Made by a program: the position numbers and the translations under genes. Under the pieces are notes generated by a model. It had not been told where the DNA came from, did no database searches, and was given only the letters and a program-made list of their open reading frames with translations. 16,240 nt of DNA from an uncultured Erysipelotrichaceae bacterium (GTDB taxonomy: Bacteria > Bacillota_I > Bacilli_A > Erysipelotrichales > Erysipelotrichaceae): the NCBI GenBank assembly GCA_902795525.1, contig CADBLN010000074.1, positions 1 through 16,240 on the forward strand, given 5' to 3'. Shown piece by piece: positions 15,328-16,240 of this stretch. Each line of letters opens with the position of its first letter. The stretch's first letter is position 1.

Positions 15328-15342
15328 CTTTAACAATAGTAA

Positions 15343-15371
15343 TTGGCTTTATTATATTATAGAATTAAGTA
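15343..15371 (+). promoter_or_regulatory. arcA: Probable promoter region of arcA, boxes unclear
   Basis: The region holds AT-rich candidates: TTGGCT at 15343-15348 and overlapping TATATT/TATTAT/TTATAG at 15353-15362. No pair has both good boxes and a normal spacer. The promoter must lie here because argS diverges just upstream, but its exact position is uncertain, and activator dependence is possible. Confidence 0.4.
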
Positions 15372-15389
15372 AGAAAAGGTGGTTATTGT

Positions 15390-16240
15390 ATGACAGCCAT
15401 AAATGTTAAAAGTGAGATAAAACCACTAAAAAAGGTTTTGTTACATCGTCCAGGAAATGAGTTGTTAAATCTAACTCCTAATACATTGCAGGAGTTGTTG
15501 TTTGATGACATTCCCTTTCTAAAAGTTGCCCAGCAAGAACACGATGCATTTGCTCAGGTCTTACAAGAAAATGGTGTTGAAGTAGTTTATTTGGAAGACT
15601 TAATGTGTGAAGTTGTTAATGATGGAGAAATCAAAGAACAGTTTCTTCATCAGTATTTAAGTGAATGTAATTTGAAGAATGAGCGTTTCGTTCAAGCGGC
15701 TTTTGAATACTTAAATCGATTTGATGGCAAAGAATTGGTTTTGAAGACAATGGAAGGGGTAAATCTCCATGACTTAAAGGTTGTGGATAATAAAAACTCC
15801 TTATATGATTTAACCATTGATACAAACAAGATGGTAATCAAACCAATGCCTAACTTGTATTTTACTAGAGACCCATTCGCTTGTATTGGAAGTGGCATCA
15901 ATTTGAATAAAATGTATTCTACAACTAGAAGCAGGGAAACAATTTACGCTGAATACATATTTAAATATCATCCTGGTTATAAAGAAACAAAGAAATACTA
16001 TGACCGATATAATCGTTTCCATATTGAAGGAGGAGATATTTTAAATCTTTCTGATAAAGTTGTTGCGATTGGAATCTCTCAAAGAACAGAAGCTGCCGCT
16101 ATAGATGTTATAGCTAAGGAGATATTGTTTGATGAAGATAGCAGCATTGAAAGCATCATTGTGTTCCATATTCCTAAGAGCAGAGCTTTCATGCATTTGG
16201 ATACAGTATTTACGCAAGTTGATTTTGATAAGTTTGTTAT
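15390..16240 (+). CDS. arcA: Arginine deiminase, 3' end outside the window
   Basis: Arginine deiminase hydrolyses arginine to citrulline and ammonia, the first step of the arginine deiminase pathway, which yields ATP and alkali. The first 283 residues are here; the frame is open to the right edge (the family is about 410 long). Visible signatures are VLLHRPGNE near 17-24, NLYFTRDPF (155-163, with D161), HIEGGD (211-216, with E213) and FMHLDTVFT (267-275, with H269 and D271), which are the guanidinium-binding and catalytic residues. The nucleophilic cysteine near the C-terminus is beyond the edge, so activity cannot be confirmed. The ATG at 15390 has AAAGGTGG upstream. It is divergent from argS with 121 bases between. 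Ornithine carbamoyltransferase, carbamate kinase and an arginine/ornithine antiporter often follow, but are not visible here. Confidence 0.95.
   Translation, partial: MTAINVKSEIKPLKKVLLHRPGNELLNLTPNTLQELLFDDIPFLKVAQQEHDAFAQVLQENGVEVVYLEDLMCEVVNDGEIKEQFLHQYLSECNLKNERFVQAAFEYLNRFDGKELVLKTMEGVNLHDLKVVDNKNSLYDLTIDTNKMVIKPMPNLYFTRDPFACIGSGINLNKMYSTTRSRETIYAEYIFKYHPGYKETKKYYDRYNRFHIEGGDILNLSDKVVAIGISQRTEAAAIDVIAKEILFDEDSSIESIIVFHIPKSRAFMHLDTVFTQVDFDKFV

Noticed and set aside
15631..16022. Minus-strand open frames of 64-70 residues
   Set aside because: They lie opposite the arginine deiminase gene, whose frame holds catalytic motifs; they are shadows.
1..16240. CRISPR array, intact insertion sequence, prophage or known defence system
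   Set aside because: I saw no spaced direct repeats, transposase, integrase or phage genes. AddAB acts on foreign linear DNA but is a general repair enzyme.

Overview
This is an AT-rich bacterial window using the standard bacterial code (TGA ends several genes). Gram-positive style Shine-Dalgarno sites, the AddA/AddB repair pair, an encoded CCA on the tRNA and a relic sortase-type sorting signal all point to a low-GC Bacillota. The short AddA and the M29/U32/ArgRS/arginine deiminase content would suit the Erysipelotrichia or a related group, but that placement is inference.

Layout. 1-5346: the 3' part of addB and a complete addA, overlapping, encode the double-strand-break nuclease/helicase. 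5424-6285: a gene of unknown function with its own promoter and a terminator built into its last codons. 6289-7411: a two-gene unit, a seven-helix membrane protein with a visible internal duplication followed by a small membrane protein with a zinc-protease-like HEYGH motif. 7429-7593: a single tRNA-Arg(TCT) with promoter and terminator. 7626-9334: an HTH regulator fused to membrane helices and a C-terminal extracytoplasmic domain, with a perfect inverted repeat at its promoter, followed without a gap by the wreck of a cell-wall-anchored surface protein (start of a signal peptide joined out of frame to an LPXTG-like tail). 9335-9489: an unexplained block. 9490-9946: an acpS-like gene with substitutions at two conserved positions. 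9948-11186: an M29 aminopeptidase. 11183-11269: a C-terminal gene fragment on the minus strand. 11302-13590: a large U32 (RlhA-like) protein. 13622-15268 on the minus strand: argS. From 15390 to the right edge: the first two thirds of arginine deiminase, divergent from argS.

Most of the window is housekeeping: DNA repair, tRNA-Arg and its synthetase, acyl-carrier activation, peptide breakdown and rRNA or tRNA modification. The accessory part is 6.3-9.5 kb: the duplicated membrane protein, the HEYGH protein, the membrane-tethered regulator with its operator, and the deleted surface protein. I see no CRISPR array, intact insertion sequence, prophage or complete defence system. The most unusual points are the regulator/surface-protein remnant, the AcpS-like protein with Glu-to-Gln and His-to-Thr changes, and the internally duplicated membrane protein.
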